From NCBI RefSeq assembly GCF_020171625.1, contig NZ_JAIUZY010000012.1, positions 1 through 64,000 on the forward strand: DNA of 64,000 bases, given 5' to 3'. This DNA is from Salipiger bermudensis (GTDB lineage Bacteria > Pseudomonadota > Alphaproteobacteria > Rhodobacterales > Rhodobacteraceae). Positions 27,071 to 36,512 of this stretch are shown in pieces. A program made the position numbers and the translations under genes. The notes beneath the pieces are model-generated. The model ran no database searches and was not told where the DNA came from. It was given only the letters and a program-made list of their open reading frames with translations. Position 1 is the stretch's first letter. Every line of letters begins with the position of its first letter.

Positions 27071-27221
27071 ATTCCGCCCTCTGCCTGCGCCGTCCGAGTG
27101 CCGATGAGATTTTTCGGCTTTACTGTTATAACAAATAAAATATAACCGAGTCGTTGGCCAGACATAGTTTCCGGCCGCCCGTATCGGGAGAATACGGGAC
27201 ATCTGGAGGAGATCATAACCG
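27071..27221. promoter_or_regulatory. AT-rich divergent promoter with candidate GntR operators
   Basis: A distinct A+T-rich block (about 27110-27150) stands out from the G+C-rich flanks. It holds the perfect palindrome TGTTATAACA at 27124-27133 and a second TATAAC at 27141-27146, 14 bp after the first TATAAC. A separate inverted repeat, CCCGTAT-N7-ATACGGG, lies at 27178-27198 between the AT-rich block and the GGAGGAG ribosome-binding site (27205-27211). Either could be the operator; the first resembles FCD-family GntR sites. Confidence 0.5.
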
Positions 27222-28277
27222 ATGCTTGCGTTGCGCAAGACACGTGCCGGGACAGGTGTGAGCCTCGTCTCGACCAGCTTCTGCGGCCCGCGTCCGGGTC
27301 GCGGCGAGGTCGAGGTGGCGGTGCAGGCCGCAGGGATCTGCGGCAGCGACCTGCACGCGGTCGCCTGGGACCCGAGCTATGGCTTCATGGAGCCCCTGCT
27401 GCCGCTGACCCTCGGTCACGAGTTTGCCGGGACGGTCACCGCCTGCGGTGACGACGTGAGCCGGATCGCCGTCGGGGACCGGGTGGTGTGTTCGCCGACC
27501 CTGACCTGCGGCCGGTGCGAGGGCTGCCGGCAGGGCCGCCCATCGGCCTGCGAGGCGCGGCAGATCGTCGGGCTGCATCGCGACGGCGGCTTCGCCGAGC
27601 GCGTGCGGGTGCCCGAAACCGTGCTGCACCGGCTGCCCGAGGGCATCGGCTTCGAGCGCGCCGCGCTGGCCGAGCCGCTTTCGATCGCGGTGAACGCGGT
27701 CGACGTGGCTGAGGTTTCGGCAGGCGATCGCGTGTTGGTGCTCGGGCCGGGTCCGATCGGGCTGGCCTGTGCATTCGTGGCGCAGGAGCGCGGTGCGCGG
27801 GTGCTGCTGGCGGGCCTGCACGACGCGGCGCGGCTGGGAATTGCGCGTCAGATGGGCCTCGAGGCGGTGGTGGATCTGGCCGAAACGCCTCTGGATGTGG
27901 CGCTAGAGGCCGCCTTCGAGGGCCGCTGCGACCGGGTGATCGAGGCCACCGGTGTCGCGGCCTCGGTGGGGCAGGGGCTTCGGGCGCTGCGCCCGGAAGG
28001 CATCTTCGTGGCAGCAGGGATCCATGCCACCCCCTGCGAGATCGATCTGTCGCGCCTCGTGCGCGAGAAAAAACAGTTGCGCGGTGCCCATGACACCACG
28101 CCCCGCGCCTTTGCCGAAGCGGTCGCGCTGCTCGAGCGGCGCGGCGATGCGCTGGCGCATCTCATCACCCACACCCTGCCGCTCAGCCGGGGCGAAGAGG
28201 CCTTCGCCCTCGCCCGGGACGGCGCGGCGATGAAGGTGCTGTTGCACCCGGAACCCTTGGAAGGACAGACCACATGA
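27222..28277 (+). CDS. Zinc-dependent alcohol/polyol dehydrogenase (MDR family)
   Basis: A 351-aa medium-chain dehydrogenase with both zinc sites. The catalytic zinc ligands lie in AAGICGSDLHAV and GHEFAGTV; the structural zinc ligands are C-x2-C-x2-C-x7-C in CGRCEGCRQGRPSAC. The Rossmann motif is VLVLGPGPIGLACAFVAQE (about 173-191). It oxidises a secondary alcohol or polyol with NAD(P), like threonine or sorbitol dehydrogenases. It is the first gene of the GntR-controlled operon, with ribosome-binding site GGAGGAG, and its stop overlaps the next start by four bases. Confidence 0.88.
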   Translation: MLALRKTRAGTGVSLVSTSFCGPRPGRGEVEVAVQAAGICGSDLHAVAWDPSYGFMEPLLPLTLGHEFAGTVTACGDDVSRIAVGDRVVCSPTLTCGRCEGCRQGRPSACEARQIVGLHRDGGFAERVRVPETVLHRLPEGIGFERAALAEPLSIAVNAVDVAEVSAGDRVLVLGPGPIGLACAFVAQERGARVLLAGLHDAARLGIARQMGLEAVVDLAETPLDVALEAAFEGRCDRVIEATGVAASVGQGLRALRPEGIFVAAGIHATPCEIDLSRLVREKKQLRGAHDTTPRAFAEAVALLERRGDALAHLITHTLPLSRGEEAFALARDGAAMKVLLHPEPLEGQTT

Positions 28278-29275
28278 CCGAAACGACGCGCGCCGTGATC
28301 GCCGACGGGGCAGGCGGCCCCGAGGTCCTGCGGGTGACCGAGATCCCGCGCCCCGTGCCCGGCCCCGGCCAGCTGCTGATCGAGGTTCACGCCGCGGGTA
28401 TCAACCGGCCCGACGTGATGCAGCGGCAGGGCAATTACCCGCCGCCGCCGGGGGCTACGGATGTCTTCGGGCTCGAACTTGCCGGCGTGGTGGCGGGGAT
28501 TGGCGAGGGCGTCGAGGGCTTTGCCATCGGCGACCGGGTGATGGGGCTGGTGCATTCCGGCGCCTATGCCGACTGGGCGCTGCTAGATGCGCCGATCGCG
28601 ATCCCGGTCCCCGACGGCATGAGCATGGCCGAGGCCGGGGCGGTGCCCGAGACCTTCTTCACGGTCTGGTCCAACGTCTTCGAACGCGCGGCGCTTCAGC
28701 CCGGCGAGACGCTGCTGATCCATGGCGGCACCTCGGGCATCGGCACCACGGCGATCCTGCTGGCCAAGGCGCTTGGCTCGACCGTCATCGTCACCGCCGG
28801 CAGCGACGAGAAATGCGCCGCCGCGCAGGCGCTCGGCGCCGATCACGCGATCAACTACCGCACGCAGGACTTCGTTGCCGAGACGCGGGCGCTGACCGAT
28901 GGCCGGGGGCCGGACGTGATCCTCGACATGGTGGGCGGCCCCTACATGCAGCGCAATATCGAGTTGCTCGCCGCGGATGGCCGGATCGCACAGATCGCCT
29001 TCCAGCAGGGAAGCAAGGCCGAGCTCGACCTGCTGCCGCTTCTGATGAAGCGCGGCACCCTCACCGCCTCTACGCTGCGCGCCCGTCCGGTCGAGATGAA
29101 GGCGCGGCTCGCCCGCGCGCTGACCGAGCACGTGGTGCCGCTTCTGGCCAGCGGCGCGGTCCGCCCGCCGGTCGATTCCACCTTTCCCCTCGCCGATGTC
29201 GCCAAGGCCCATGCCCGCATGGATAGCAGTGCGCATGTCGGAAAGATCGTTCTTCTCATGAAACCGGAGGCCTGA
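28274..29275 (+). CDS. NAD(P)H:quinone oxidoreductase, zinc-free MDR family
   Basis: A 333-aa quinone oxidoreductase of the PIG3/QOR type. It lacks zinc ligands. It has HAAGINRPDVMQRQGNYPPP, typical of the quinone reductase group, and the nucleotide-binding segment LLIHGGTSGIGTTAILLAKA (about 149-168). These enzymes reduce quinones or enones with NADPH. In this operon it may reduce an unsaturated ketone intermediate formed by the alcohol dehydrogenase or GMC oxidase. It overlaps the gene before it and is three bases from the ThDP enzyme. Confidence 0.87.
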   Translation: MTETTRAVIADGAGGPEVLRVTEIPRPVPGPGQLLIEVHAAGINRPDVMQRQGNYPPPPGATDVFGLELAGVVAGIGEGVEGFAIGDRVMGLVHSGAYADWALLDAPIAIPVPDGMSMAEAGAVPETFFTVWSNVFERAALQPGETLLIHGGTSGIGTTAILLAKALGSTVIVTAGSDEKCAAAQALGADHAINYRTQDFVAETRALTDGRGPDVILDMVGGPYMQRNIELLAADGRIAQIAFQQGSKAELDLLPLLMKRGTLTASTLRARPVEMKARLARALTEHVVPLLASGAVRPPVDSTFPLADVAKAHARMDSSAHVGKIVLLMKPEA

Positions 29276-29278
29276 GCC

Positions 29279-31009
29279 ATGACCGTCATGGACCATCCCA
29301 CAGCCAATCTCACCGGCGCGCACGTCATGGCCGCCGCCCTCTCACGGCACGGCGTGACCGAGATCTTCGGGCAGTCGCTGCCGTCGGCCCTGATCCTGGC
29401 CGCGCCGCATTACGGCATCCGCCAGGTCGGCTATCGCACCGAGAACGGCGGTGCCGCGATGGCAGATGCCTATGCGCGGGTGTCGGGCCGGGTGCCGGTG
29501 GTGACGGCACAAAACGGTCCGGCGGCAACGCTGCTGGTGCCGGGGCTGGCGGAGGCGCTCAAGGCATCGGTGCCGGTCGTCGCCATCGTGCAGGACGTGC
29601 ATCGCAAGTTCACCGACAAGAACGCCTTTCAGGAGATGGACCATGTGGCGCTGTTCGGCGGGGTCTCGAAATGGGTGCGCCGGGTCGCGGATGTCGAGCG
29701 CATCGACGACTATATCGACATGGCCTTCACCGCCGCCGCCTCCGGTCGGCCCGGTCCGGCGGTGCTGCTGGTACCGCTCGACGTGCTCGACGAGCGTCCG
29801 GAGCTGGCCCCCGACGCGCCGCGCCGGCAGGCCGATCTCGGGCACTGGCCGCTCGACCGGATGGGGGCCGACCCGGCCCGTGTGAGCGAGGCGGCGACGC
29901 TGCTCGCCGGCGCAAAGCGCCCGGTGGTGATCGCCGGCGGCGGCGTGCACGGCTCGCAGGCCGTCGAGGCGCTGGGACGCCTGCAGGAGCTGGGTCTGCC
30001 GGTGGCGACCACGGTGATGGGCAAGGGCACGGTGGCCGAGACGCATCCGCTGTCGCTCGGCGTGGTCGGCTACTTCATGGCACCGGGCGCCCGCGCCGCG
30101 CATCAGCGCGAACTGGTCGCGGAGGCCGACGTGGTGCTGCTGATCGGCAATCGCACCAACCAGAACGGCACCGACAGCTGGTCGCTCTATCCCGAGGGCG
30201 CGCGCTATATCCATATCGACATCGATGGCGGCGAGATCGGGCGCAACTACGAGGCGCTGCGGCTCAAGGGCGACGCGCGGCTGGTGCTGACCCAGCTCTG
30301 CGACGCGCTCGAGGCGCAGGACCTCTCGGCGATCCTCACCCGGCGGCCGGGCCTCGAGACCCGCATCGCGGAGGGCCGCGCGGCGCATGAGCGCGAGATC
30401 GACAGCCTGATCGACTGGGACGCGGCCCCGATCCGGCCCGAGCGGCTGATGCGCGATCTCGACACGGTGCTGCCCGATGACGCGGTGACGGTGGCCGATG
30501 CGAGCTATTCGTCGATCTGGATTGCCAACGGTCTGACCGCCCGCCGCGCCGGCCAGCGCTTCCTGACCCCGCGCGGTCTGGCGGGGCTGGGCTGGGGGTT
30601 GCCCTTCGCGCTCGGCGCCAAGGCGGCACGACCCGAGGCCCCGGTGGTGTGCCTCACCGGCGATGGCGGCTTCGGTCACGTCTGGGGCGAGCTCGAGACT
30701 GCGCGGCGCATGAAGCTGCCGGTGGTGGTGATCGTGCTCAACAATCAGATCCTCGGCTACCAGAAGCACGCCGAGCTGAGCCTCTTCGGGGATTACACCG
30801 ACGTGGTGCATTTCACCGCTGTCGATCATGCCGCGATCGCCCGCGCCGTGGGCTGCGAAGGCATCCGGGTGGAGACGCCCGAGCAGTTCCTGCCGGCGCT
30901 GGAGGAGGCGCTCGGCAAGGCGGAGGTCACCGTGATCGACGTGATCACCGACGAGAAGGCGCACCCGCCGATTACCGTTTTTCAAGGCAAGGAGGCGCTC
31001 GACTACTGA
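29279..31009 (+). CDS. Thiamine diphosphate-dependent enzyme, acetolactate synthase-like
   Basis: A 576-aa ThDP enzyme with the usual three domains (PYR, central, PP). The cofactor-activating Glu is in YRTENGGAAMADAYAR (about 59). The ThDP/Mg motif starts GDGGFGHVWGELETARR (about 460) and ends VLNNQILG. No regulatory subunit gene is nearby, so biosynthetic acetolactate synthase is unlikely. Related enzymes include decarboxylases, carboligases and ring-cleaving diketone hydrolases (IolD). In this operon C-C bond cleavage or ligation on a 2-oxo compound is the likely role. The substrate is unknown. Confidence 0.83.
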   Translation: MTVMDHPTANLTGAHVMAAALSRHGVTEIFGQSLPSALILAAPHYGIRQVGYRTENGGAAMADAYARVSGRVPVVTAQNGPAATLLVPGLAEALKASVPVVAIVQDVHRKFTDKNAFQEMDHVALFGGVSKWVRRVADVERIDDYIDMAFTAAASGRPGPAVLLVPLDVLDERPELAPDAPRRQADLGHWPLDRMGADPARVSEAATLLAGAKRPVVIAGGGVHGSQAVEALGRLQELGLPVATTVMGKGTVAETHPLSLGVVGYFMAPGARAAHQRELVAEADVVLLIGNRTNQNGTDSWSLYPEGARYIHIDIDGGEIGRNYEALRLKGDARLVLTQLCDALEAQDLSAILTRRPGLETRIAEGRAAHEREIDSLIDWDAAPIRPERLMRDLDTVLPDDAVTVADASYSSIWIANGLTARRAGQRFLTPRGLAGLGWGLPFALGAKAARPEAPVVCLTGDGGFGHVWGELETARRMKLPVVVIVLNNQILGYQKHAELSLFGDYTDVVHFTAVDHAAIARAVGCEGIRVETPEQFLPALEEALGKAEVTVIDVITDEKAHPPITVFQGKEALDY

Positions 31010-31053
31010 GCGTCCGAACCGGGCTGGAGGGCCCGACATCAGGGAGGAAGACC

Positions 31054-32250
31054 ATGACACTGAAGACATTGCTTACCGCCACCGCGGTTTCGGCGCTGCT
31101 CGCCGGTGCGGCGCAGGCCGATGTGAAGTTCGGCGCGCTCTACCCGTTCTCGGGAGGCCTCGCGCTGCTGGGCGAAGAGAGTTTCCGCGGCGTCGAACTG
31201 GCGGTCGAGGAGATCAACGCCGCCGGCGGCATCCAGGGCGAGCAGATCGAGCTGGTGCGCGGCGACGCGGTCGACAACAACCAGGCCATCGGCGAGGCCC
31301 GCCGGCTGATCAGCCGCGAGGGCGTGAAGGCGATCCTCGGCACCTATTCCTCGTCCCGCTCGATCGCGGCGAGCCAGGTGGCCGAGCTTTCGGGGATCCC
31401 GTATTTCGAGCTTGGCGCGGTGGCCGACGAGGTGACGGGGCGCAATCTGCAGTACCTCTTCCGCACCAACCCGACCGCCGAGACCATGGGCATCATGAGC
31501 ATCGACATGATCCTCGACGAGATCGCGCCGGGACTTGGTGTCGAGGCCTCTGACCTGGTGATCGGCGTGATCCACGAGGACAGCGCCTACGGCACCTCGG
31601 TGGCTGGCCATCAGGAAGAGTACGGTGCCGAGAAGGGCCTGAACATCGTCACCGTGCAGGGCTATCCCAGCTCGACCGTGGACATGTCCTCGCTGGTGCT
31701 CGATCTGAAGGATCGCGGCGTGAACATCGTGCTGCAGACCTCGTACCAGAACGATTCCGTGCTGTTCCTGAACCAGTCGGCCGAGGCCGGGTTCGAACCC
31801 GATGCCATCATCGGCGGCGGTGGCGGCTACTCGCTGACCGCAACCGAAGAGGCGGTGGGCGAGCTGATGGAGGGCGTTCTGGATGTCGATTTCACCCAGT
31901 ACGCGGTGAATACCGAGTTCACCCCGGGCCTTGAGGCGTTCCTCGCCGCCTATCAGGACAAGTACGGCGAGGATCCGCGCTCGGGCCATTCGCTGAACAA
32001 CTACGTGGGCGCGATGGCGGTGCTCGAGGGCATCGATGCGGGGGAGGGGTTCGAGCCCGACCAGATCGTCGCGGCGGTGAAGGCCATCGACATCCCGTCG
32101 GGCGAGACCGCGGCGGGCTACGGCGTGCATTTCGGCGAGCAGAACCAGAATGACCGCGCGATGATGATGGGGATGCAGTGGCAGGGCGGCAAGCTCGTCA
32201 CCGTCTACCCGCGCGACGCTGCCGTGGCCGAGTTCCAGATCGGCGACTGA
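31054..32250 (+). CDS. Liv-type ABC importer substrate-binding protein
   Basis: A 398-aa periplasmic binding protein (Peripla_BP_6). It has a Sec signal peptide (MTLKTLLTATAVSALLAGAA, cleavage near AQA-DVKFG) and the family start KFGALYPFSGGLALLGEE. A long EEINAAGGIQGEQIELVRGD segment follows. It captures the cargo of the importer encoded just downstream. Family members bind branched-chain amino acids, but many catabolic versions bind aromatic acids, amides or polyols. The ribosome-binding site AGGGAGGAAG is strong, and a perfect hairpin (32260-32293) separates the gene from the permease genes. Confidence 0.9.
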   Translation: MTLKTLLTATAVSALLAGAAQADVKFGALYPFSGGLALLGEESFRGVELAVEEINAAGGIQGEQIELVRGDAVDNNQAIGEARRLISREGVKAILGTYSSSRSIAASQVAELSGIPYFELGAVADEVTGRNLQYLFRTNPTAETMGIMSIDMILDEIAPGLGVEASDLVIGVIHEDSAYGTSVAGHQEEYGAEKGLNIVTVQGYPSSTVDMSSLVLDLKDRGVNIVLQTSYQNDSVLFLNQSAEAGFEPDAIIGGGGGYSLTATEEAVGELMEGVLDVDFTQYAVNTEFTPGLEAFLAAYQDKYGEDPRSGHSLNNYVGAMAVLEGIDAGEGFEPDQIVAAVKAIDIPSGETAAGYGVHFGEQNQNDRAMMMGMQWQGGKLVTVYPRDAAVAEFQIGD

Positions 32251-32259
32251 CGCCACCGG

Positions 32260-32304
32260 GCCGGGCCGCGCGCGTTTCGCGTCGCGGCCCGGCATGACCT
32301 TTTT
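32260..32304 (+). terminator. Intra-operon hairpin with T-run after binding-protein gene
   Basis: GCCGGGCCGCG (32260-32270) pairs perfectly with CGCGGCCCGGC (32283-32293) around a 12-nt loop; TTTTT follows at 32300-32304. It looks like a leaky terminator or mRNA stabiliser between the binding-protein and permease genes, since the downstream genes have no other obvious promoter. Confidence 0.65.
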
Positions 32305-32321
32305 CCGGAGACGCGCGAGAC

Positions 32322-33209
32322 ATGGACACCTTTCTTCAGATTGTCGCCAACGGGCTGATGCTCGGCGGGCTCTTCGCCATCGTGGCGGTGGGGCTCACCC
32401 TGATCTTCGGCATCGTCAAGGTGATCAACTTCGCCCACGGCGAGTTCCTCATGGTCGGGATGTACCTGACCTTCCTGCTGAGCACGGGCCTGGACGTGCA
32501 CCCCTACCTGACCGCGGCGGCGGTGGCGCCGGCGCTGTTCGTGCTGGGGGCGCTGACCCAGCGTCTGCTGATCCAGCCGCTGATGTCGGCGCGCGACGAG
32601 CACGTCCAGATCTTCGCCACGGTGGGCCTGTCGACGGCACTGATGAACCTCGCGCTGCTGGTGTTCGGCGCCGATATCGCCAACACCCCGGCGCACGGAG
32701 TGCGCAGCCAGGTGATGCTGGGCGAGGTGCGCATCCTGACCGGGCAGCTCTGGGTGTTCGGCGCGGCAATCCTGCTCGTCATCGCCCTGCAGCTCTTCAT
32801 GAAGAAGACCCGCACCGGCCGCGCCATCCGCGCCACGGCGCAGAACCGCGCCGCGGCCCGGCTGATGGGGATCAACGACAAGTTCATCTACGTCCTGACA
32901 TTCGGCCTCGGCGCCGCCTGCGTGGGCCTCGGCTCGTCGCTGATCGCGCCGCTCTACCCGACCTCGCCGACCATCGGCACCTACTTCGTGCTGATCGCCT
33001 TCGTGTGCGTGGTGCTGGGCGGGCTGGGCTCGATCCCGGGCGCCTTCTTCGGAGCGCTGGTGATCGGCCTCGTGGATGCACTGTCGGGCTTCTACATCGG
33101 TTCCGACCTGCGCGAGGCGGTGGTGTTCACCATCTTCCTGCTGATCCTCATCCTGAAACCGTCGGGCCTGTTCGGGACCCGCATGACCCAGAGCCACGTA
33201 TCGCCATGA
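32322..33209 (+). CDS. Liv-type ABC importer permease, LivH type
   Basis: A 295-aa inner-membrane permease. It has the family start NGLMLGGLFAIVAVGLTLIF, then KVINFAHGEFLMVGMY, characteristic of LivH. The ATPase-docking loop contains TGRAIRATAQNRAAARLMGI. GLGSIPGAFFGALVIGLVDA is the conserved C-terminal segment. It pairs with the membrane half of the fused protein encoded next, whose ATG overlaps its stop by four bases. Confidence 0.9.
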   Translation: MDTFLQIVANGLMLGGLFAIVAVGLTLIFGIVKVINFAHGEFLMVGMYLTFLLSTGLDVHPYLTAAAVAPALFVLGALTQRLLIQPLMSARDEHVQIFATVGLSTALMNLALLVFGADIANTPAHGVRSQVMLGEVRILTGQLWVFGAAILLVIALQLFMKKTRTGRAIRATAQNRAAARLMGINDKFIYVLTFGLGAACVGLGSSLIAPLYPTSPTIGTYFVLIAFVCVVLGGLGSIPGAFFGALVIGLVDALSGFYIGSDLREAVVFTIFLLILILKPSGLFGTRMTQSHVSP

Positions 33210-35005
33210 CCGAGACGACCTCCATGACCCAAGCCTCCGGCGGAGGCCTCTCCGCCCAGAAACTGGGCCTGATCGCGGTGGCCGTGCTGCTGGCCGGCCT
33301 GATCGCGGTGCCCGTCGCGGTGGGAGACGAGTTCGTCTACCACATCTTCATCACCATCTGCATCTTCGCTGCCCTGTCGACCGCGTGGAACATCGTCGGC
33401 GGCTATGCCGGCCAGCTCTCGCTCGGGCACGCGATCTTTTACGGCATCGGCGGCTATGCCGGTGTGATCCTCGTCAATTTCGGCATCTCGCCGTGGTTCG
33501 GCATGTTCGCAGGCGCCGCCGTGGCGGTGGTCGCGGCGATCGTGGTGTCGTGGCCCTGCTTCCGCCTGCACGGGCCGTTCTTTGCCCTCGCCACCATCGC
33601 CTTCCTCGAAGTGTTCCGCGTCCTCGCCCTGCATTTCCGCGACCTGACAGGCGGCGCAACGGGGCTGATGATCCAGCTCAATATCGGCTGGGAGTGGATG
33701 GTCTTCCGCGAGCGCTTCCCGGCGCTGCTGATCGCCTTCGGGATGCTGCTGGTCTGCCTCGCCGTGGCCTGGGCGATCCGCTCGCACCGGCTTGGCTTCT
33801 ACCTCGTGGCCACCCGCGAGCGCGAGAGCGCGGCCAAGGCGGCGGGCGTCGGCACCGTCAAGGTCCGGCTGATGGCGGTGAGTGTCTCGGCGGCGCTGTC
33901 CGCGATGGTGGGCACGTTCCACGCGATGTACCTGACCTTCATCGAGCCGGAGTCGATGTTCTCGCTGCAGTTCTCGATCCAGATCGCCATGTTCGCCCTG
34001 ATCGGCGGCATCGGCACCGTCTGGGGGCCGCTGCTTGGCGCCGTTCTTCTGGTGCCGATCACCGAGTTCGCACGCGGCGCGCTCGGCTCAGAGGCGATCG
34101 GCCTGCACGGCTTTGTCTACGGCGTGGTGCTGATGCTGGTGGTGCTGTTCCTGCCCAACGGCATCATGGGCGTGGTGCATCGCTTCACCTCGAGCTCGGA
34201 GAAGACCGAGGGCGAGCAGGCCGCACCGGTCGCCGCCGCGCCGCGCTCGGCGGTGCCGCATGAGCCGGGCCGCGAGGTGATGCGGGTCGAGGGGCTGCAG
34301 AAGCATTTCGGCGGCCTTCACGTGACCAACGACGTGGGCTTCACCCTGCGCGAGGGCGAGATCCTCGGGGTGATCGGGCCGAACGGCGCCGGCAAGACCA
34401 CGGTGTTCAACATGCTCTCGGGCTTCCTCAAGCCCGATCAGGGCCGGGTGTCGGTGCTCTCGCCCTCGGGGGAGTGGCAGGAGCCGGCGACGCCGGCGGA
34501 TTTCGCCACGCTTGGGGTCGGGCGGACGTTCCAGATCGTTCAGCCCTTCGCGGCGATGACGGTCGAGGAAAACATCATGGTCGGCGCCTTCCATCGCCAC
34601 CCGCATGTGGGCGACGCCCGCGAGGCGGCGCGCGAGACGGCGCACCGGATGGGCCTTGGTCCATATCTCAACGCCGAGGCCGCAAGCCTGACCATCGGCG
34701 GCCTGAAGCGGCTCGAGGTGGCGCGGGTCATGGCAATGGAGCCGCGCATCCTGCTGCTTGATGAGGTCATGGCGGGCATCAACCAGACCGACGTGCGCCG
34801 CGCCGTGGACCTGATGCTGTCGATCCGCGACACCGGCGTCAGCATCATCGCCATCGAGCACGTGATGCAGGCGGTGATGTCGCTCTCGGATCGCGTGATC
34901 GTCATCAACTCCGGCCAGATCATCGCCCAGGGCGACCCGCAGAAGGTGGTGCGGGACCCGCAGGTGATCGAGGCCTATCTCGGGAAGGAGTTCACCCATG
35001 CTTGA
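33206..35005 (+). CDS. Fused LivM permease - LivG ATPase
   Basis: A 599-aa single polypeptide joining two normally separate subunits. Residues about 1-330 are a LivM permease ([20 protein letters not shown] and the C-terminal [20 protein letters not shown]). After a linker of about 25 residues rich in Glu, Ala and Pro comes a LivG-type ATPase. It has Walker [10 protein letters not shown], a signature region [18 protein letters not shown] and Walker [13 protein letters not shown]. No stop codon or frameshift lies between the halves, so the fusion is real in this sequence. It works with LivH and with the second ATPase encoded next. Confidence 0.9.
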   Translation: MTETTSMTQASGGGLSAQKLGLIAVAVLLAGLIAVPVAVGDEFVYHIFITICIFAALSTAWNIVGGYAGQLSLGHAIFYGIGGYAGVILVNFGISPWFGMFAGAAVAVVAAIVVSWPCFRLHGPFFALATIAFLEVFRVLALHFRDLTGGATGLMIQLNIGWEWMVFRERFPALLIAFGMLLVCLAVAWAIRSHRLGFYLVATRERESAAKAAGVGTVKVRLMAVSVSAALSAMVGTFHAMYLTFIEPESMFSLQFSIQIAMFALIGGIGTVWGPLLGAVLLVPITEFARGALGSEAIGLHGFVYGVVLMLVVLFLPNGIMGVVHRFTSSSEKTEGEQAAPVAAAPRSAVPHEPGREVMRVEGLQKHFGGLHVTNDVGFTLREGEILGVIGPNGAGKTTVFNMLSGFLKPDQGRVSVLSPSGEWQEPATPADFATLGVGRTFQIVQPFAAMTVEENIMVGAFHRHPHVGDAREAARETAHRMGLGPYLNAEAASLTIGGLKRLEVARVMAMEPRILLLDEVMAGINQTDVRRAVDLMLSIRDTGVSIIAIEHVMQAVMSLSDRVIVINSGQIIAQGDPQKVVRDPQVIEAYLGKEFTHA

Positions 35006-35702
35006 GGTCAAGAATGTCGATGCGGGCTACGGCTCGACGGTGATCCTGCAGGACATCTCGCTGCATGTCGAGCCGGGCGAGGTGGTCACCATCGTGGGCG
35101 CCAACGGCGCCGGCAAGACCACGCTTCTGCGCACCATCTCGGGGCTGGTGAAGCCGCGCACCGGCGCGATCACCTTCGAGGGCAAGGACATCACCAAGCT
35201 CGAGGCGCATGACACCGTGGATCGGGGCATCACCCTGATCCCCGAGGGCCGGCAGCTTTTTCCGGACATGACGGTGCGCGACAACCTGTTGATGGGGGCC
35301 TATTGCCGCCACGCACGCGATTATCAGGACGACACGCTGCACGAGGTGCTCGAACTGTTCCCGCGACTGCGCGAGCGGCTTGACCAGCACGCCTCGTCGC
35401 TCTCGGGCGGCGAGCAGCAGATGGTGGCGATCGCGCGTGGAATGATGGCGCGGCCCAAGATCCTGATGTTCGACGAGCCCTCGCTGGGGCTCGCGCCGAT
35501 CATCGTGTCGCAGGTCTTCGAGGTCATCGCGCAGGTGGCCGCCACCGGCACCACGGTGCTGATCGTGGAGCAGAATGTGTTCCACACGCTCAAGGCTGCG
35601 GATCGCGGCTACGTGCTCGAGAACGGGCGCATGGTGCTGACGGACGACGCCGATGCGCTGCTGCAGAACGACCACGTTCGACAGGCCTATCTGGGAATAT
35701 GA
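34998..35702 (+). CDS. Liv-type ABC importer ATPase, LivF type
   Basis: A 234-aa ATPase with Walker A GANGAGKTTLLR (about 35-46), signature LSGGEQQMVAIARGMMARPK, Walker B ILMFDEPSLGLAP and a switch His replaced in the usual LivF manner (LIVEQNVF). It provides the second motor domain beside the fused LivG half. It overlaps the fusion gene by eight bases, and its own stop overlaps the SDR start. Confidence 0.92.
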   Translation: MLEVKNVDAGYGSTVILQDISLHVEPGEVVTIVGANGAGKTTLLRTISGLVKPRTGAITFEGKDITKLEAHDTVDRGITLIPEGRQLFPDMTVRDNLLMGAYCRHARDYQDDTLHEVLELFPRLRERLDQHASSLSGGEQQMVAIARGMMARPKILMFDEPSLGLAPIIVSQVFEVIAQVAATGTTVLIVEQNVFHTLKAADRGYVLENGRMVLTDDADALLQNDHVRQAYLGI

Positions 35703-36502
35703 CGATGACACACCGCGAGACGACCCCCGCGCATCACGAGACGCGGGACAGCCATGCCGGACGAAGGGTACTGGTCACAGGCGCGGCCAAGGGCATCGGG
35801 CTGGCCATGGCCGAGGCCTTTGCCCGGCGCGGCGCCACCGTGGGGGTGCTCGACATCGACGCCACCGAAGTCGCGGCGGCAGTCGCGGGCCTGCCCGGCA
35901 CCGGCATCGCGATGACCGGAGACGTCAGCGATTACGCCAGCCTGTCGCGGGCCATCGCGCAGGCCGAGGCAGAGATCGGCGGCGCCTTCGACACACTGAT
36001 CAACAATGCCGGGATTTCGCCCAAGCACGCGGGCGTGGCCCACAAGGTCTGGGAGATGGACCCGGAGGAATGGCGCCGGGTGGTCGATGTGAACCTCACC
36101 GGCTCGTTCAACTGCATCCGTGCGCTGACGCCTGCGATGGTCGAGGCCGGGCGGGGGTGGATCGTCAACACCTCCTCGGTGGCGGGCAAGACCTACTTTC
36201 CCATCGTCGCCTGCCACTACGCCGCGACCAAGTCTGCGATCATCGGCTTCACCAAGCACCTCGCGGGCGAGCTCGGCCCGCACGGCATCCGGGTGAACGC
36301 GCTGGCACCGGGGCGGATCGCCACGCCGATGGTGGCGGGAGTGGCGCCCGAGCTGAACGAGGCCGAGGTGCGCCGCACGCCGCTCGGCCGGCTGGGCGAG
36401 CCCGCCGAGGTGGCCGACACGGCGCTCTGGCTGACCTCCCCGGAATCGAGCTTTGTCACCGGCCAGACGATCGACGTCGCCGGCGGCCTCTCCATGACCT
36501 GA
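35699..36502 (+). CDS. Short-chain dehydrogenase/reductase
   Basis: A 267-aa classical SDR. The cofactor motif is VTGAAKGIGLAMAEAFARRG (TGxxxGIG, about 25-44), with NNAG near 102, catalytic Ser in NTSSVAGKTYF and Tyr-Lys in CHYAATKSAII. The acidic residue in VGVLDIDATE favours NAD(H). It interconverts an alcohol and ketone in the pathway fed by the importer just upstream. Its ATG overlaps the livF stop. Confidence 0.9.
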   Translation: MTMTHRETTPAHHETRDSHAGRRVLVTGAAKGIGLAMAEAFARRGATVGVLDIDATEVAAAVAGLPGTGIAMTGDVSDYASLSRAIAQAEAEIGGAFDTLINNAGISPKHAGVAHKVWEMDPEEWRRVVDVNLTGSFNCIRALTPAMVEAGRGWIVNTSSVAGKTYFPIVACHYAATKSAIIGFTKHLAGELGPHGIRVNALAPGRIATPMVAGVAPELNEAEVRRTPLGRLGEPAEVADTALWLTSPESSFVTGQTIDVAGGLSMT

Positions 36503-36512
36503 AAGGACCGGC

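Noticed and set aside
27222-31009. Assignment of the ThDP enzyme as biosynthetic acetolactate synthase (ilvB)
   Set aside because: There is no small regulatory subunit and the gene sits in a catabolic operon; motifs do not distinguish it from other ThDP decarboxylases.
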